A stretch of 64,000 nt of DNA from Phytoseiulus persimilis (lineage: Eukaryota > Arthropoda > Arachnida > Mesostigmata > Phytoseiidae): positions 35,477,250 through 35,541,249 of the forward strand of contig CM075103.1 of NCBI GenBank assembly GCA_037576195.1. Reading direction: 5' to 3'. Made by a program: the position numbers and the translations under genes. Positions within the stretch are counted from its first letter, which is position 1. Every line of letters begins with the position of its first letter. A model generated the notes under the pieces. The model saw nothing but the letters and a program-made list of their open reading frames with translations, had not been told where the DNA came from and made no database searches. Shown here one piece after another: positions 1-9,950 of the stretch.

Positions 1-1125
1 GAAAACTCAAGCTCCAACATTCTCTACAACCACATAACATGCTTGCTTCACGAAGAAGCGCAATTCATTTGTTGCGTTTGTGTGCTCCGTCTCACTCCCG
101 CTGCTCAAGTTCCACGAAGTGTTTGGAAGGTTGTTATCAGTCAACCCGAGTGCATGGGCGAACTCACGCCTCACCCACTATTTTGATGTCAAAGCTTCCG
201 GTAAACTGATAACTCAACCTCTCAATGCATGTGCAAAGTGAAGATGATCGAGTTGTTGTTGATGTTTGCGATGCTGGTACTCCTGGTTCCCTGCGTCCCA
301 GCCAGCCTACTTCTGACTGGCTTTGCTTTTGTTGCGACTTGCACATGAGACCATGCGTCTCAGAATTGCTTGCAATCCTAGTTGGCAAGGTCAGTGAGCC
401 ATTTATATGCGCAAGAAGCAGATATGGTTCTAGAATTCGGTATCAAGACAGCTGGTCGAAGAGTAGAAGGGACATTTAGAAGACTTGTTACAGAGTATCG
501 ATGGTTTGGCACTGGGCGAACACCACCATGCAAAACACAAACATGAGAACGCTGACCGTTTTAAAGCTAATCTTCTGTGCAAATGAAATCGTGCGGCTCT
601 AACTCCGCCGCCACCGACACCACCATCACCATCACTAACACAAGCAGTAGCAGCAGCAGCAAGCACCAATAGCCGCAGCAAGCAGCAGCAAACTGCACTA
701 GTGGTAGCATCAAGAGCAGACTCGGCCAACACACAATTTGATCACCGGAACATTCACAGATGGCACGGAAACGCACTGAATCCGATCCGGACGGGCACGT
801 CCAACAAAATGGGGGTAGGCAAGGCCGCTTCCAGCGTCCGAAATCGTTGCAGGAGCCTATTCAACACACCGGCCGTTCGAGTAGCCTCTCAGCGGCAGTC
901 TTAAGCTCAATGGCCGCCATCGCACAAGCACAACAAAAACGAACGTCTTGCACGTAATTTGCGGATGGCTCTCGGACTTCGCACAAATCGACCGGCGGCC
1001 AGGTTCTCGAGCTCGGATGCCGAGTTTCGGTCGGATGATTGCTTGTTATTTGTGGGAAAAACTTGCCCTTCTAACGTTGATTTGAAGCTGCAGTTCGTAG
1101 CACTAACATAGACCAGAGGCATTCG
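1..1125. other. No gene recognised; triplet-rich stretch
   Basis: I see no convincing exon here. Short open frames exist on both strands but have no family resemblance and no splice context. Positions about 607-700 hold an imperfect trinucleotide-rich tract (CAC/ATC units followed by CAG units interrupted by AAG and ACC), the kind of low-complexity sequence found in UTRs or serine/glutamine-rich coding stretches. It may be part of an untranslated region of a gene lying to the left, but that cannot be shown. Confidence 0.5.
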
Positions 1126-1129
1126 CTCG

Positions 1130-1257
1130 AAGATGGCGGCCCTGCTGGTTGACAGCGGCTCTGATTGGTCGACTCGCCGGTCACGTGACCCGAGAGGAGC
1201 GCCACTTTGGAGACTCACCTAGCTCTCAGCGAGCTCACTTATAAATACGGCCTTTCC
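1130..1257. promoter_or_regulatory. Promoter-like cluster (YY1, CCAAT, E-box, TATA, TCT)
   Basis: Several core-promoter words sit within 130 bp. They are AAGATGGCGGC (1130-1140, YY1-type), ATTGG (1164-1168, inverted CCAAT), the palindromic E-box GGTCACGTGACC (1179-1190, USF/bHLH-zip type), TATAAATA (1240-1247) and a pyrimidine run CCTTTCC (1251-1257). The last fits the TCT initiator used by translation-machinery genes in Drosophila. The words are directly visible; their joint use as a promoter is inference. A donor-like GTGAGT at 1321 suggests transcription to the right. Confidence 0.45.
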
Positions 1258-1577
1258 TTCTGCATCTTCGATGGAATAATTATTGCGAACGATCTTCGGC
1301 CCGGAATGCACACGATATTCGTGAGTACATGCATCAATGCGTCCGCTTCGGAGAGACCGCGTCACTATGCTGGCCTGATTTCGAGGGGGACGTGGAGCCG
1401 AGTGCTCAGATCGCGCGCGCTTTTTTTGAAAGTTTGAAAAATCATTTGCGCGTGAGAGGACCAAAGAATTAGCGGCTCCCACATTAATGCGTGCAGCTCC
1501 TACAAGGTAACGAGCACCAGACTGACTTCTCATCTCCCCCTGAGCCTGCAGGATGGTTAACGCAGTGAACTTCACTG
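1252..1577 (+). other. Candidate 5' exons of an unidentified gene
   Basis: Downstream of the promoter-like cluster, a possible non-coding exon would end at 1320 before the donor GTGAGT (1321-1326). A pyrimidine-rich acceptor then ends at 1551. It is followed by a 26-nt piece (1552-1577) with an ATG at 1553, eight codons reading MVNAVNFT, and a donor GTGAGC at 1578. The peptide recalls the start of elongation factor 2 (MVNFTV...), and the next codon would begin with G, as needed for valine. Eight residues cannot identify a protein. No EF-2 GTPase domain is visible in the rest of the window, so this is either a chance match or the 5' end of a gene whose body is missing. Confidence 0.2.
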
Positions 1578-3232
1578 GTGAGCATCGAATTTCTGGGGAC
1601 ACTCCCGATCAGCCGATAATTATCCCCGTGCATATGATCGAAGTTTGGAAGCGTTCATTTGAATTAGTCGAAGAACCTCCGTCTTGTATGCTGTGGTTGA
1701 CATAATGGAGCCATGAAATCATGAATTGAGATTTCATACACACCAGGTCTCCGAATGTGCCGGCCTTCACTGGTATTACATCCATGGACCGCCTACACCG
1801 CTCCCATCTGGAGGCCTTTAGCTCTGAGGCTTGAAGAGTCGAACTCTCGGGGTTCATACATGACTTTCGCGGGCAACTGGTATCGACAAGTTGGTCACTT
1901 GTGTCCGCTTCGCCTGTATTGTCGAATGGGCTCTGACCGGGCTCCCTGACTTCGGGAGTAGATTGACGATGACTGTGGTTGCTCCTCTGATTCCACAAAG
2001 GAACGGCTTTTAACGAACTGCAGGATTGAAGCGGCTCGCGCCAGACTCCGCGTCGAGGCTTCCAGGCGCGGATAAATTTCTAGTCACTTGCCAATGATCG
2101 ACCGGAGATCACAGGATTTTTCCCGGAGTTCTGAGATGATTTCCCCTCAAGTAACTTGAAGGCCTGCGACCTACCCCGAGAGGAGAGTCAAAGATGAAAG
2201 GAAACTCAAATCAAAGACCCGGAGATCTCGGACTCCCGTCTGAGCAACGATGCAGCCAAGTATGTCAGACCTCGCTTCAGTCTGACATAATTCCTTCATC
2301 GAATGAGCCTCGTGTCACTCCTTGAAGCATCATGCTCGCTGGGGAAAACCTTGAGTCACACTATGCACTGGACTCGTCTCAGCCGGAAGCCCGGTGAGTC
2401 GAGACTGTTGTGGTCATTACAGTCTTCGGTCGAGTACGTTCTCCCATGAAGAATCTCCTTCGAAGGCAGCGTCGAGCACAACTACAGCTCAAAAATATTA
2501 ACTTCCACCGTTGAAACGATTCTCAATGTACTTCTTTCCACTCCGTTTGTCAGAGAAAAGCAGTCTGAGGAGGCGATTCTTCCCGGAGGTCGAGCTCACT
2601 GCCGAAAGAACGATCTATGGATCGAGAAAATAATGACACGATGCGCACGCTTCGGAGGTCAAGCGCCGTCTGATTTCTCTCCTTCCCTTGTGGGTCCACC
2701 GAATAGGATGTTCGGAGGTTTGAACAGACAGAGATGTGGAATACCCGCATTGACAGTCGCTCCTCTCCTGGGAATCACTCGAAGTGAATCCGGAGCCCCC
2801 ATCGCGGTCTCTCCACGGATGGGAGAGGGCGAAGAATGGCGCTATGTTGACACCAAGGATCGAAGAGGAAACCTCGTTCAGACCGTGGGTCTTCTTAGTC
2901 GACCCTTTAGTGATACACGAATTTCGTAAACTGAGAGAAGAGTGAACATTAGCCAATCATATCTCGATATGCTGATCAGAGAAGGTACAGAAGAAATCAG
3001 GAAGAAAGGAGCAGAACCGCAGACATCAGTAACAACAACGGCGGTTGGGGTCAGATTCGTGAGCTCCGTCAAACAGAAGGAATCTCATGATGCCTGAAGT
3101 TGGTACTTCGTGAGAGAAATACTGGAGGGAACCGTAGAGCGGAATCTGGAGCGCCAGTAGGAGTGGTTACAGCTGCCTGAAGAACATCGCTATCACACAA
3201 CTGCGCGGGATTAGTTCAAATCCATCTTATGG
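1578..3232. other. No gene recognised
   Basis: I find no recognisable exon, repeat or RNA gene. Short open frames on both strands (up to about 130 codons) overlap one another and show no family signature; they are expected by chance at this GC content. Confidence 0.5.
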
Positions 3233-3240
3233 GTGATAAC

Positions 3241-3972
3241 TAGAGCTCCCATATGACCGGACATGTCCATTTCCGTCCATTTGTCCGGTTTTCTTGAGCA
3301 ACCGAGGAAATGTCCGGTTTTCAGGCTCACAGATCGACTGACCAACCATGACTTTGAATGAATTTCCCCATCGACAAAATCGATGGGTTTCGGGCAACAG
3401 AGCGCGAAATGATTCCGGGATTGTAAGGGGATGAGTGAAGAGCGGCTTTCCAGCAGCCGGAATATCGATCCTCGCTCTTTATTTGCGGAGCGATGGAGGT
3501 AATGCCCTCTGGCGGCCTCTTCGATATTAAACCCCCTGATCACACGCTGGGTACATTTCTGAGCACCGCATTCCACCCTCATGAAAATTTTGAGGAAATT
3601 AAATTGGTCGTCTCGAAGATAAAATTAAAACCTGCAGACAGCTCTCGCTGAAACCCAAAGTCATGACCAGTTTTTTTTTCTATGTACAAGAACTTTTTTC
3701 CGGGCAGGACACATAGCTTGTCACGAACGAACACAAAGAGGCCCATATCGATACAGTTTATGCGGACCTACTTTTCGGCGAATAAAAAGCCTCTGACGGT
3801 ACCTACGCTACTCCGATGAAAAAGGTCCTCATTCAACACTCTCAAATGCTCAATTTATGTGGAGAAAGTCCGAAATTTGCATTTCCGCCTCCTTGTTCGG
3901 TTTCACGCAAAATGTCCGCCGGACAAATGTCCGCTTTTCGCAAAAAAAATGTCCGGTCATATGGGAGCTCTA
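3241..3972. mobile_element. Non-autonomous hAT element, 732 bp
   Basis: Terminal inverted repeats begin TAGAGCTCCCATATGACCGG and are perfect for about 24 bp at both ends. The element is flanked by a perfect 8-bp target-site duplication, GTGATAAC (3233-3240 and 3973-3980). An 8-bp duplication and TAGAG termini are hallmarks of the hAT superfamily. Inside each end are repeated ATGTCCG/TTGTCCGG words, resembling the subterminal motifs bound by hAT transposases. No transposase is recognisable, so it would depend on an autonomous relative. Removing one duplication restores an almost palindromic target, TTATGG-GTGATAAC-CCATAA. Confidence 0.9.
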
Positions 3973-4431
3973 GTGATAACCCATAAAGTTGGAAAATGTG
4001 ACGATGAACGCTCTGTCCTCGAATCTCTTTAGGTTCGTCTCAAGTTCAACGAAGAAGGGGTTATGGCAAAAAAGGGCTCATAAAGTGGATTTCGGAAAGC
4101 TCGTGAATCCAGCTTTCTGATGCGTCGTCCAAATTGAATACCTTCAAAATGATCAACTTCGAAGTGAATGTTTCTAACCCACTTCCTGGAGGTTGACCAT
4201 TTTCTAGTTTGTGTCATATTATGCTCCCCCTTGAAGCGAGCACAATGCGATAAACAGATCGAGAGAATGTTTGGGCGGTCAAGGTTGAAAAACTGTCACT
4301 GGCCACCCTGAATTCATCGTATTTCATGCATAAGTTCCAGAATATTTGATGGTGGAAGGCTCCGAGTCAGAGAAGATCATATTCTGAGCCGTGGAACACA
4401 CAGAATCAACCGCTCAGCCCCCCAAATGCAT

Positions 4432-4838
4432 GGTCAGATTGGCCCCGGAATCACCCCTCCAACTTTTGAAAAGTATGGTCAGATTGGTCCCGGAATCACG
4501 CCTCCAGACTTGGAAAGTGATGGTGAGATTGGGCCCGGAATCAACCCTCCAGCTTTCAAAAAGTATGGTCAGATCGATCCCGGAATCACCCCTCCAGACT
4601 TGGAAGAGTATGGTCAGATTGGCCCCGAGATCAACTCTTCAGCTCTTAAAAAGTATGGTCAGATTGGCCCCGGAATCAGCCCTCCAGACTCCTTAAAAGG
4701 ATCGTCAGATCGATCCCGGAATCACTCTCCAGCTTTTGAAACTATGGTCAGACTAGTTCCGGAATCACCCCTCCAGCTTTCGAAAAGTATGGTCAGATTG
4801 GTCCCGGAATCACCCCTCACGCTTTTGAAGAGATCGTT
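4432..4838. repeat. 45-bp minisatellite, left array (about 9 units)
   Basis: About nine units of 45 bp run rightward, each starting near GGTCAGATTGGTCCCGGAAT and ending with a variable part (AACTTTTGAAAAGTAT, GACTTGGAAAGTGAT and similar). The 45-bp period is exact over the first units (GGT at 4432, 4477, 4522). Because 45 is a multiple of three, the array stays open in several frames and reads as a 15-residue repeat such as YGQIGPGITPPDLEK. Indels in the last third shift the frame. Confidence 0.93.
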
Positions 4839-5048
4839 GAATACATGGAACGGTGCAACGGTCTACAGAACACCCTCGGAGCGGAGGTTGAAGCCGGAGA
4901 GTGGAGGACTAGGAACTCACGACTCCAACAGATCAAGGCCACCGACCTAGCCGACTTCCCAGGCGACGCGTGGGGATTTACTCCTGTTGACTTCAGGACC
5001 GTTCCATCTCAAGCCGGCATGCACGGCATGATTCCGGGACCAATCTGA
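4785..5048 (+). other. Coding-like spacer between the two arrays
   Basis: The last left-array unit reads in frame (YGQIGPGITPHAFEE) into a roughly 65-residue stretch of the spacer. This ends at a stop inside the first inverted unit at 5046-5048. The spacer peptide is mixed and soluble-looking (it includes ATDLADFPGDAWGFTPVDF), unlike the surrounding repeats. I do not recognise it. It could be a remnant of a protein carried by the element, or chance; no start or splice evidence decides. Confidence 0.25.
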
Positions 5049-6290
5049 CCATACTTTTCCAGGTCTGGAGGGGTGATTCCGGGGCCAATCTCACCATACT
5101 TTCTAAAAGGTGGACGGGTGATTCCGGGATCGATCTGACCAAACTTTTCACAAGTCTGGAGGGGTGATTCCGGAACCAGTCTGACCATACTTTTCAAAGG
5201 CTGGAGGGGTGATTCCGGGGCCAATCTGACCATCACTTTCCAAGTCTCAACGGGTGATTCCGGGACCAATCTGATCATTACTTTCCAACTCTGGAGGGGT
5301 GATTCCGGGATCGATCTGATCATACTTTTAACAAGTCTGGAGGGGTGATTCCGGAACCGCTCTGACCATACTTTTCAAAGGCTGGAGGGGTGATTCCGGG
5401 GCCAATCTGACCATACTTTTCACAAGTCTGGAGGGGTGATTCCGGGATCGATCAGATCATACTTTTCACAAGTCTGGAGGGGTGATTCCGGGACCAATCT
5501 GACCATACTTTTCCAGGTCTAGAGGGGTGATTCCGGGGCCAATCTGACCACACTTTTTAAAAGGTGGAGGGGTGATTCCGGGATCGATCTGACCAAACTT
5601 TTTACAAGTCTGGAGGGGTGATTCCGTAACCAGTCTGACCATACTTTTCAAAGGCTGGAGGGTTGATTCCGGGGCCAATCTGATCATCACTTCCCAAGTC
5701 TGGAGGGGTGATTCCAGGACCAATCTGATCATTACTTTCCAACTCTGGAGGGGTGATTCCGGGATCGATCTTGCCATACTTTTTACAAGTCTGGAGGGGT
5801 GATTCCGGGACCAATCTGACCATACTTTTCCAGGTCTGGAGGGGTGATTCCGGGGCCAATCTCACCATACTTTTTAAAAGGTGGAGGGGTGATTCCGGGA
5901 TCGATCTGACCTTACTTTTTACAAGTCTGGAGGGGTGATTCCGGAACCAGTCTGACCATACTTTTCAAAGGCTGGAGGGGTGATCCCGGGAACAAGCTGA
6001 CCATTACTTTCCAAGTCTAGAGGTTAGGTTCCGGGACCAATCTGACCATGGCTTTCCAAGTCTGGAGAGGTGATCGCGGGAACAAGCTGACCATTACTTT
6101 TCAAGTCTAGAGGGGTGGTTCCGGGACCAATCTGACCATGGCTTTCAAGTCTGGAGAGGTGATCCCGGGAACAAGCTGACCATTACTTTCCAAGTCTAAA
6201 GGGGTGGTTCCGGGACCAAGCCGACCATACTCTTTCAAAGCTGGGGGGGTGATTCTTGGATCGATCTGACCGATTTTTTGGGGGTCTGGG
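5025..6290. repeat. 45/46-bp minisatellite, right array (about 28 units)
   Basis: About 28 units lie in the opposite orientation to the left array, each beginning GATTCCGGG(A/G)CC and ending TCTGGAGGGGT. Units come in recognisable classes (GGACCAAT, GGGCCAAT, GGATCGAT, GGAACCAG). The class order recurs: blocks beginning near 5030, 5487 and 5805 share the same succession, so the array has a higher-order repeat of about seven units. The last units before 6290 are the most divergent. Confidence 0.93.
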
Positions 6291-6666
6291 CGGCTGATTC
6301 CGGCTGATTCCGTGTGTTCCACGGCTCACAATATGATCTTCTCTGGCTCGGGGCCTTCCACCATCAAATATTCTGGAGTTTGTGCATGAAATCCGATGAA
6401 TTCAGGGTGACCAACGACAGTTTTTTAGTCTTATAACCTTGACCCCCCAAATATTTTTGGATCTGTTTATCCCATTGTGCTCGCACTAAAGGGGAGCATA
6501 ATATGACACAAACTAGAGAGTGGTCAACCTCCAGGAAGTGGGTTAGAAACATTCACTTTGAAGTTGGTTATTTTGAAGATATTCGAATTGATCGTCAAAA
6601 AAAAATTCTGAAAGACGGATCAATAAGCTGGATTCACGAGCTTTCCGAAACCCACTTTATGAGCTA

Positions 6667-7039
6667 TGAAATCCTCCAGATAACCGAGATATGAGCATTT
6701 TGAGTTTTCAAATCTCGCTCGATTTTCATCGGTCCAGAAGATGTTTCATGCTATAAAAAAAAACAAGGCAGCTAGGAGCCCGCCGACTGGACAGAAAGTG
6801 TTCTCTTGGGATGGGGTATCCGATACAATATATCTCATTCGAATCCGTTCAATCGCAAATCGATGATGATGCTCCGCTGAATCCCTCCATGGACGATTCT
6901 GTGGGCGATGGGAATTTTCGATTGCAAGCGGGATCATCTTCCGGCCAGGAACTCGAAATGCTTGGACCGACTCCAGGCAGAGTACCTGGAGAATGGGTTT
7001 GACTGATCAAATTTTCCAACGCTTACAGCATCGAGCAGC
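6667..7039. other. No gene recognised
   Basis: This is unique sequence between the fold-back element and the hAT fragment. It contains no exon, RNA gene or repeat that I can support. Confidence 0.5.
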
Positions 7040-7230
7040 CAGGGACGTACCCAGCCTTTTTTTGGGGGGGAGTGAGGATACGATGACGATGATGATCATC
7101 ATCATCGTCGCGAGTTATTCATAACGCAATCAACATGGTTTTCAAACCTGCGAAGATTTTCCTGATAATACTGAATCTTTGCGGATCAATGCCGTCCATC
7201 GAAGTGGTATTCAATCCACCCTTCCAGGCT
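7040..7230. mobile_element. Fragment of a hAT-type MITE
   Basis: It begins with CAGGGACGTACCCAGCC. For about 180 bp it matches the reverse complement of 15,945-16,122, sharing the GATGATGATCATCATC tract and the segment around CAATCAACATGGTTTTCAAA. The far terminus is not found, so this copy is truncated or diverged near 7,230. No target duplication can be assigned. Confidence 0.7.
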
Positions 7231-9545
7231 TCCTTGTGAGGTGAAGAGCTCAAAATCAACAGCTCAGCGCGCGGAACCGGTGAAATTCTCGAAGTCATCA
7301 GCCTTCCCAGGTGGAGTGTTGCCCGGTGCGGGACGCGGAAAAAAGTCGAAAGATCGGAATTACCGAAGGCAAAAAATCCCTGTGGATACTTCGGGGACTT
7401 CTCGGGGCTTGGAACACCTGGTTGCGATGAGAAAGTACCACGGTACAAAGTGAGAGTGAAAAGGAGAGCCCACGAAGTAGACTCGGGTTGAGAATGTCGT
7501 GCGATTTCTCTCTCTGTATTTGGACTTCCCGAGGAGATTTGCCCACGGAGCCACCGGAATATGTTGGCACCGCTTGTGCCAAACGCAGGGATCCCTTGTA
7601 GACGTGGAAATTCGTAGATTCCCTCTTATAGACGCCGGGGTCTTCGGCGGATTGACGCTCAATATGCGAGGTACTCACGGTGAGTCGGGTCTCCGGACTC
7701 TGTGCGTTTCGAACTGTGATCTCAGCGTTCGATGATACTGCGGGATCAGATCGGTGATTTTCCTTGATACCATGGTACCACTCGGAGGCGGATACGTCGC
7801 GAATAGGACTGAAGTGCTTGGGGGAGCAACCACCCGAATGCGGAAAATCATGGTCATGGTTATTCACTGATCCTCAAATAGGTTATTCAGCTTTCTCCAT
7901 GTAGCACATCGGACCCAGTTCGTGGGACGAGTAAATTGAGCGTATCTCGTGGGTTTCTTTTCCCTTCCCTTACAGGGTCATACTCGTAGCCCTCCATGGC
8001 TCCTGATCAGACCCTCTTCGCGCGCTCTCCAGCCAAACCCGATCTCCTTCCGTCTACTGGCATAGCGGGAGAGGGGCTGTCCGCCCCGGGCATCAGGGAC
8101 TTGGGCCACGGACCATCATCGCGGCATTTGCCAAATTCTTCCTCGCGTCCCGAAACTTCCGTAGGCCCTAAAGGTGGCGGGATCCCCCTCTAGCGGACTT
8201 GGTATTGGATGTTCCGCCCGGGTATCACCGAGGGTCGCTACGCTACTGCTCCCGTCCCTTAGTGATCAGGGAAGCATTTCGTCGTGATGTTGGCGATTGA
8301 TCCGGGCTCTTCTCCGGACCCTAGCTATCGGGGGTCGTTCTACTGGTACTCCGAACAGTATACCCCGTTCGGGAGCATTACTGCCCGGGGGATTGCCATG
8401 AGCGAACTTCCGATGCCGTTCGTACACAATCCAAATGGTGTGACGGCTCGTTCTTTCCACTCTCGATGAAGGCCTCCGAGTTCATTGCCTCCCTCCATGT
8501 CTGATGCATCTCCTCTCGTATGCGTTCCTCTTCGGCTGTGCTAAGGGGTCTGGATTCGGATTTTCCAAATACGGCTTCCGTGTTCAAGAGGAATGTCCGA
8601 GCGTGAGCATCTTGTTTTCAAGAGTTTGAGTCTTCCAATCGCTTCTGTGCAGAAATTCTCAGTTGCCATCATGGATAGGATGGGGTGGCATCTGCGGTCG
8701 CACCGGGGAAACCATTATTGGCCATTTGGTGGGATCAATCGCGCATACTCGAGCGAAGTAGCGGATCTGGCTCTGAACCTCTGTGGCCTTCGAACCTGTC
8801 CATCAAAGTTCTGTCAGTACGAACTCTGGGGCGACCTTGTGCCCAGAGACCCCCTAGCGCATTCAATTGCTGCGGCCTGAATACCATCGAACATGGCCGT
8901 CAGGTGCTTCGATGCCCTTCTGCTACCTTCGCATGAACAGACGTCAGCTGGGGCAGCCCAGCTGGTACCTATTTGATGCTTGTGATTCCTGACCGGTTGA
9001 AAGTCTCGGGCATGTCGCTGCAACGCATTGTGTTTCCCTATTTTCATCCGAATTCCAAAGTGGAATTCACTCCTCTTTCCTTGCACCGATAGTTTTCCCT
9101 CTCCGTTTCAGTCTTTCCGTATTGAAGATAACTATGTCGCTCCCAGCTGGCAGGTGAGATTTCTAGGTGCCACTCGGTTTGAGCGCGGCATTTGTTTTAG
9201 CGCGGTTGATTTGACCGTGTTCGGTTCGAGCGCGGTTGATTCGAGCCTGGTCGATTTGAGCCCAACGAGCTGACTCGCGCTGCTGTGAGTGTGAAGTATG
9301 AGATAGAGGGAGAGGAAAATGCGTCACGTATCCGACGAACAGAGAAACTACGGCTGCTCGGGGAACTATGGAGGGGAGAAAGCGGACGACAGCATCAGAT
9401 ATCTCGATGATGACATTCCCTCGAATAATAAGACGAAAGAACACAGCTAAGCTCAAGAAGGAGAGATGTTCTTGATGAGTTCCGATGTGCAAGTTTCCTT
9501 CATGATTATGATCGCGAACACAAATTGTTTACGTTCGTGTACAGC
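7231..9545. other. No gene recognised
   Basis: The longest open frame (189 codons on the minus strand, 7298-7867) has no recognisable domain and is within chance expectation for this length of sequence. At 9176-9262 there are several imperfect copies of a word like TTTGAGCGCGGTTGAT, with related words in reverse orientation at about 10,338-10,362. The 8 bases at 9538-9545 are a target duplication of the following hAT element. Confidence 0.45.
9176..9262. repeat. Short imperfect direct repeats (GAGCGCGG)
   Basis: The core GAGCGCGG or AGCGCGG followed by TTGATT recurs at about 16-30 bp spacing, with decayed variants (GAGCCTGG, GACCGTG). The inverted form CCGCGCTCAAAT occurs twice at about 10,338-10,362, with the 9,546-9,942 hAT element between. 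This may mark the two ends of an older element into which the hAT copy inserted; that is inference. Confidence 0.4.
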
Positions 9546-9942
9546 AGGGGTGGGCAACTTGGTGCGGGCCGCAGTGCACAGCACCATCGCGGCCGCCACA
9601 TAAAACGTATCTCAGCGAGCTCGAAGTATTCCTAATCCATGTGACATGTCCCAAAGAGCGTCATCCGGCAAAGATGAGGTTTCAAGCTCAGGAATCGTTT
9701 CCTTTGGGTGCATCAGAAACCTGAGCTCCAGAAAAATCACAACACCTCGATGTGCCTATTGAAGAGTGAACACTCGACTAACTCGTCCACCAAGTTGAGG
9801 AGATTCACTCAGGTTGGGGAAGATCGTAGGAAATGATAAATCTCTTTTCCATGGAAGCGATTCGGCGTTTTCAAGCGCTTGTTGCGCAGGGCCCTGCCCG
9901 AACACAGTGGTCCACTCGCGGGCCGCGCTTTGCCCACCCCTG
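9546..9942. mobile_element. Non-autonomous hAT element, 397 bp
   Basis: The termini are CAGGGGTGGGCAA and TTTGCCCACCCCTG, inverted repeats of about 13-14 bp with GC-rich GGGCCGC/GCGGGCC just inside. A perfect 8-bp target duplication, GTGTACAG, lies at 9538-9545 and 9943-9950. The CAGGGGTGGGCAA end is a classic hAT terminus. There is no coding capacity. Confidence 0.92.
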
Positions 9943-9950
9943 GTGTACAG

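Larger units (their letters stand above)
4074..6666. mobile_element. Fold-back element with internal minisatellites
   Basis: Roughly 350-bp arms at about 4074-4425 and 6303-6666 are imperfect inverted repeats of each other. Matching landmarks are CTCATAAAGTGG / CCACTTTATGAG, GTGTCATATTATGCTCCCC / GGGGAGCATAATATGACAC and CAGAATATTTGATGGTGGAA / its complement. Between them lie two arrays of the same 45-bp unit in opposite orientation, separated by a short unique spacer. The structure resembles fold-back transposons, which carry long inverted repeats built of tandem units. I did not find a clear target duplication, and the outer edges are uncertain by a few tens of bases. No transposase is visible. 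Confidence 0.7.

Noticed and set aside
4391-5868. A 15-residue tandem-repeat protein gene
   Set aside because: The period of 45 bp keeps several frames on both strands open automatically. Arrays lie in both orientations, and 46-bp variants break the frame; no start or splice context is convincing.
4426-6300. CRISPR-like array
   Set aside because: The units are contiguous with no unique spacers and lie in both orientations inside a eukaryotic locus; this is a minisatellite.
7298-7867. 189-codon open frame on the minus strand
   Set aside because: No recognisable domain, overlaps several other frames, and such a length is expected by chance in this much sequence at about 50% GC.
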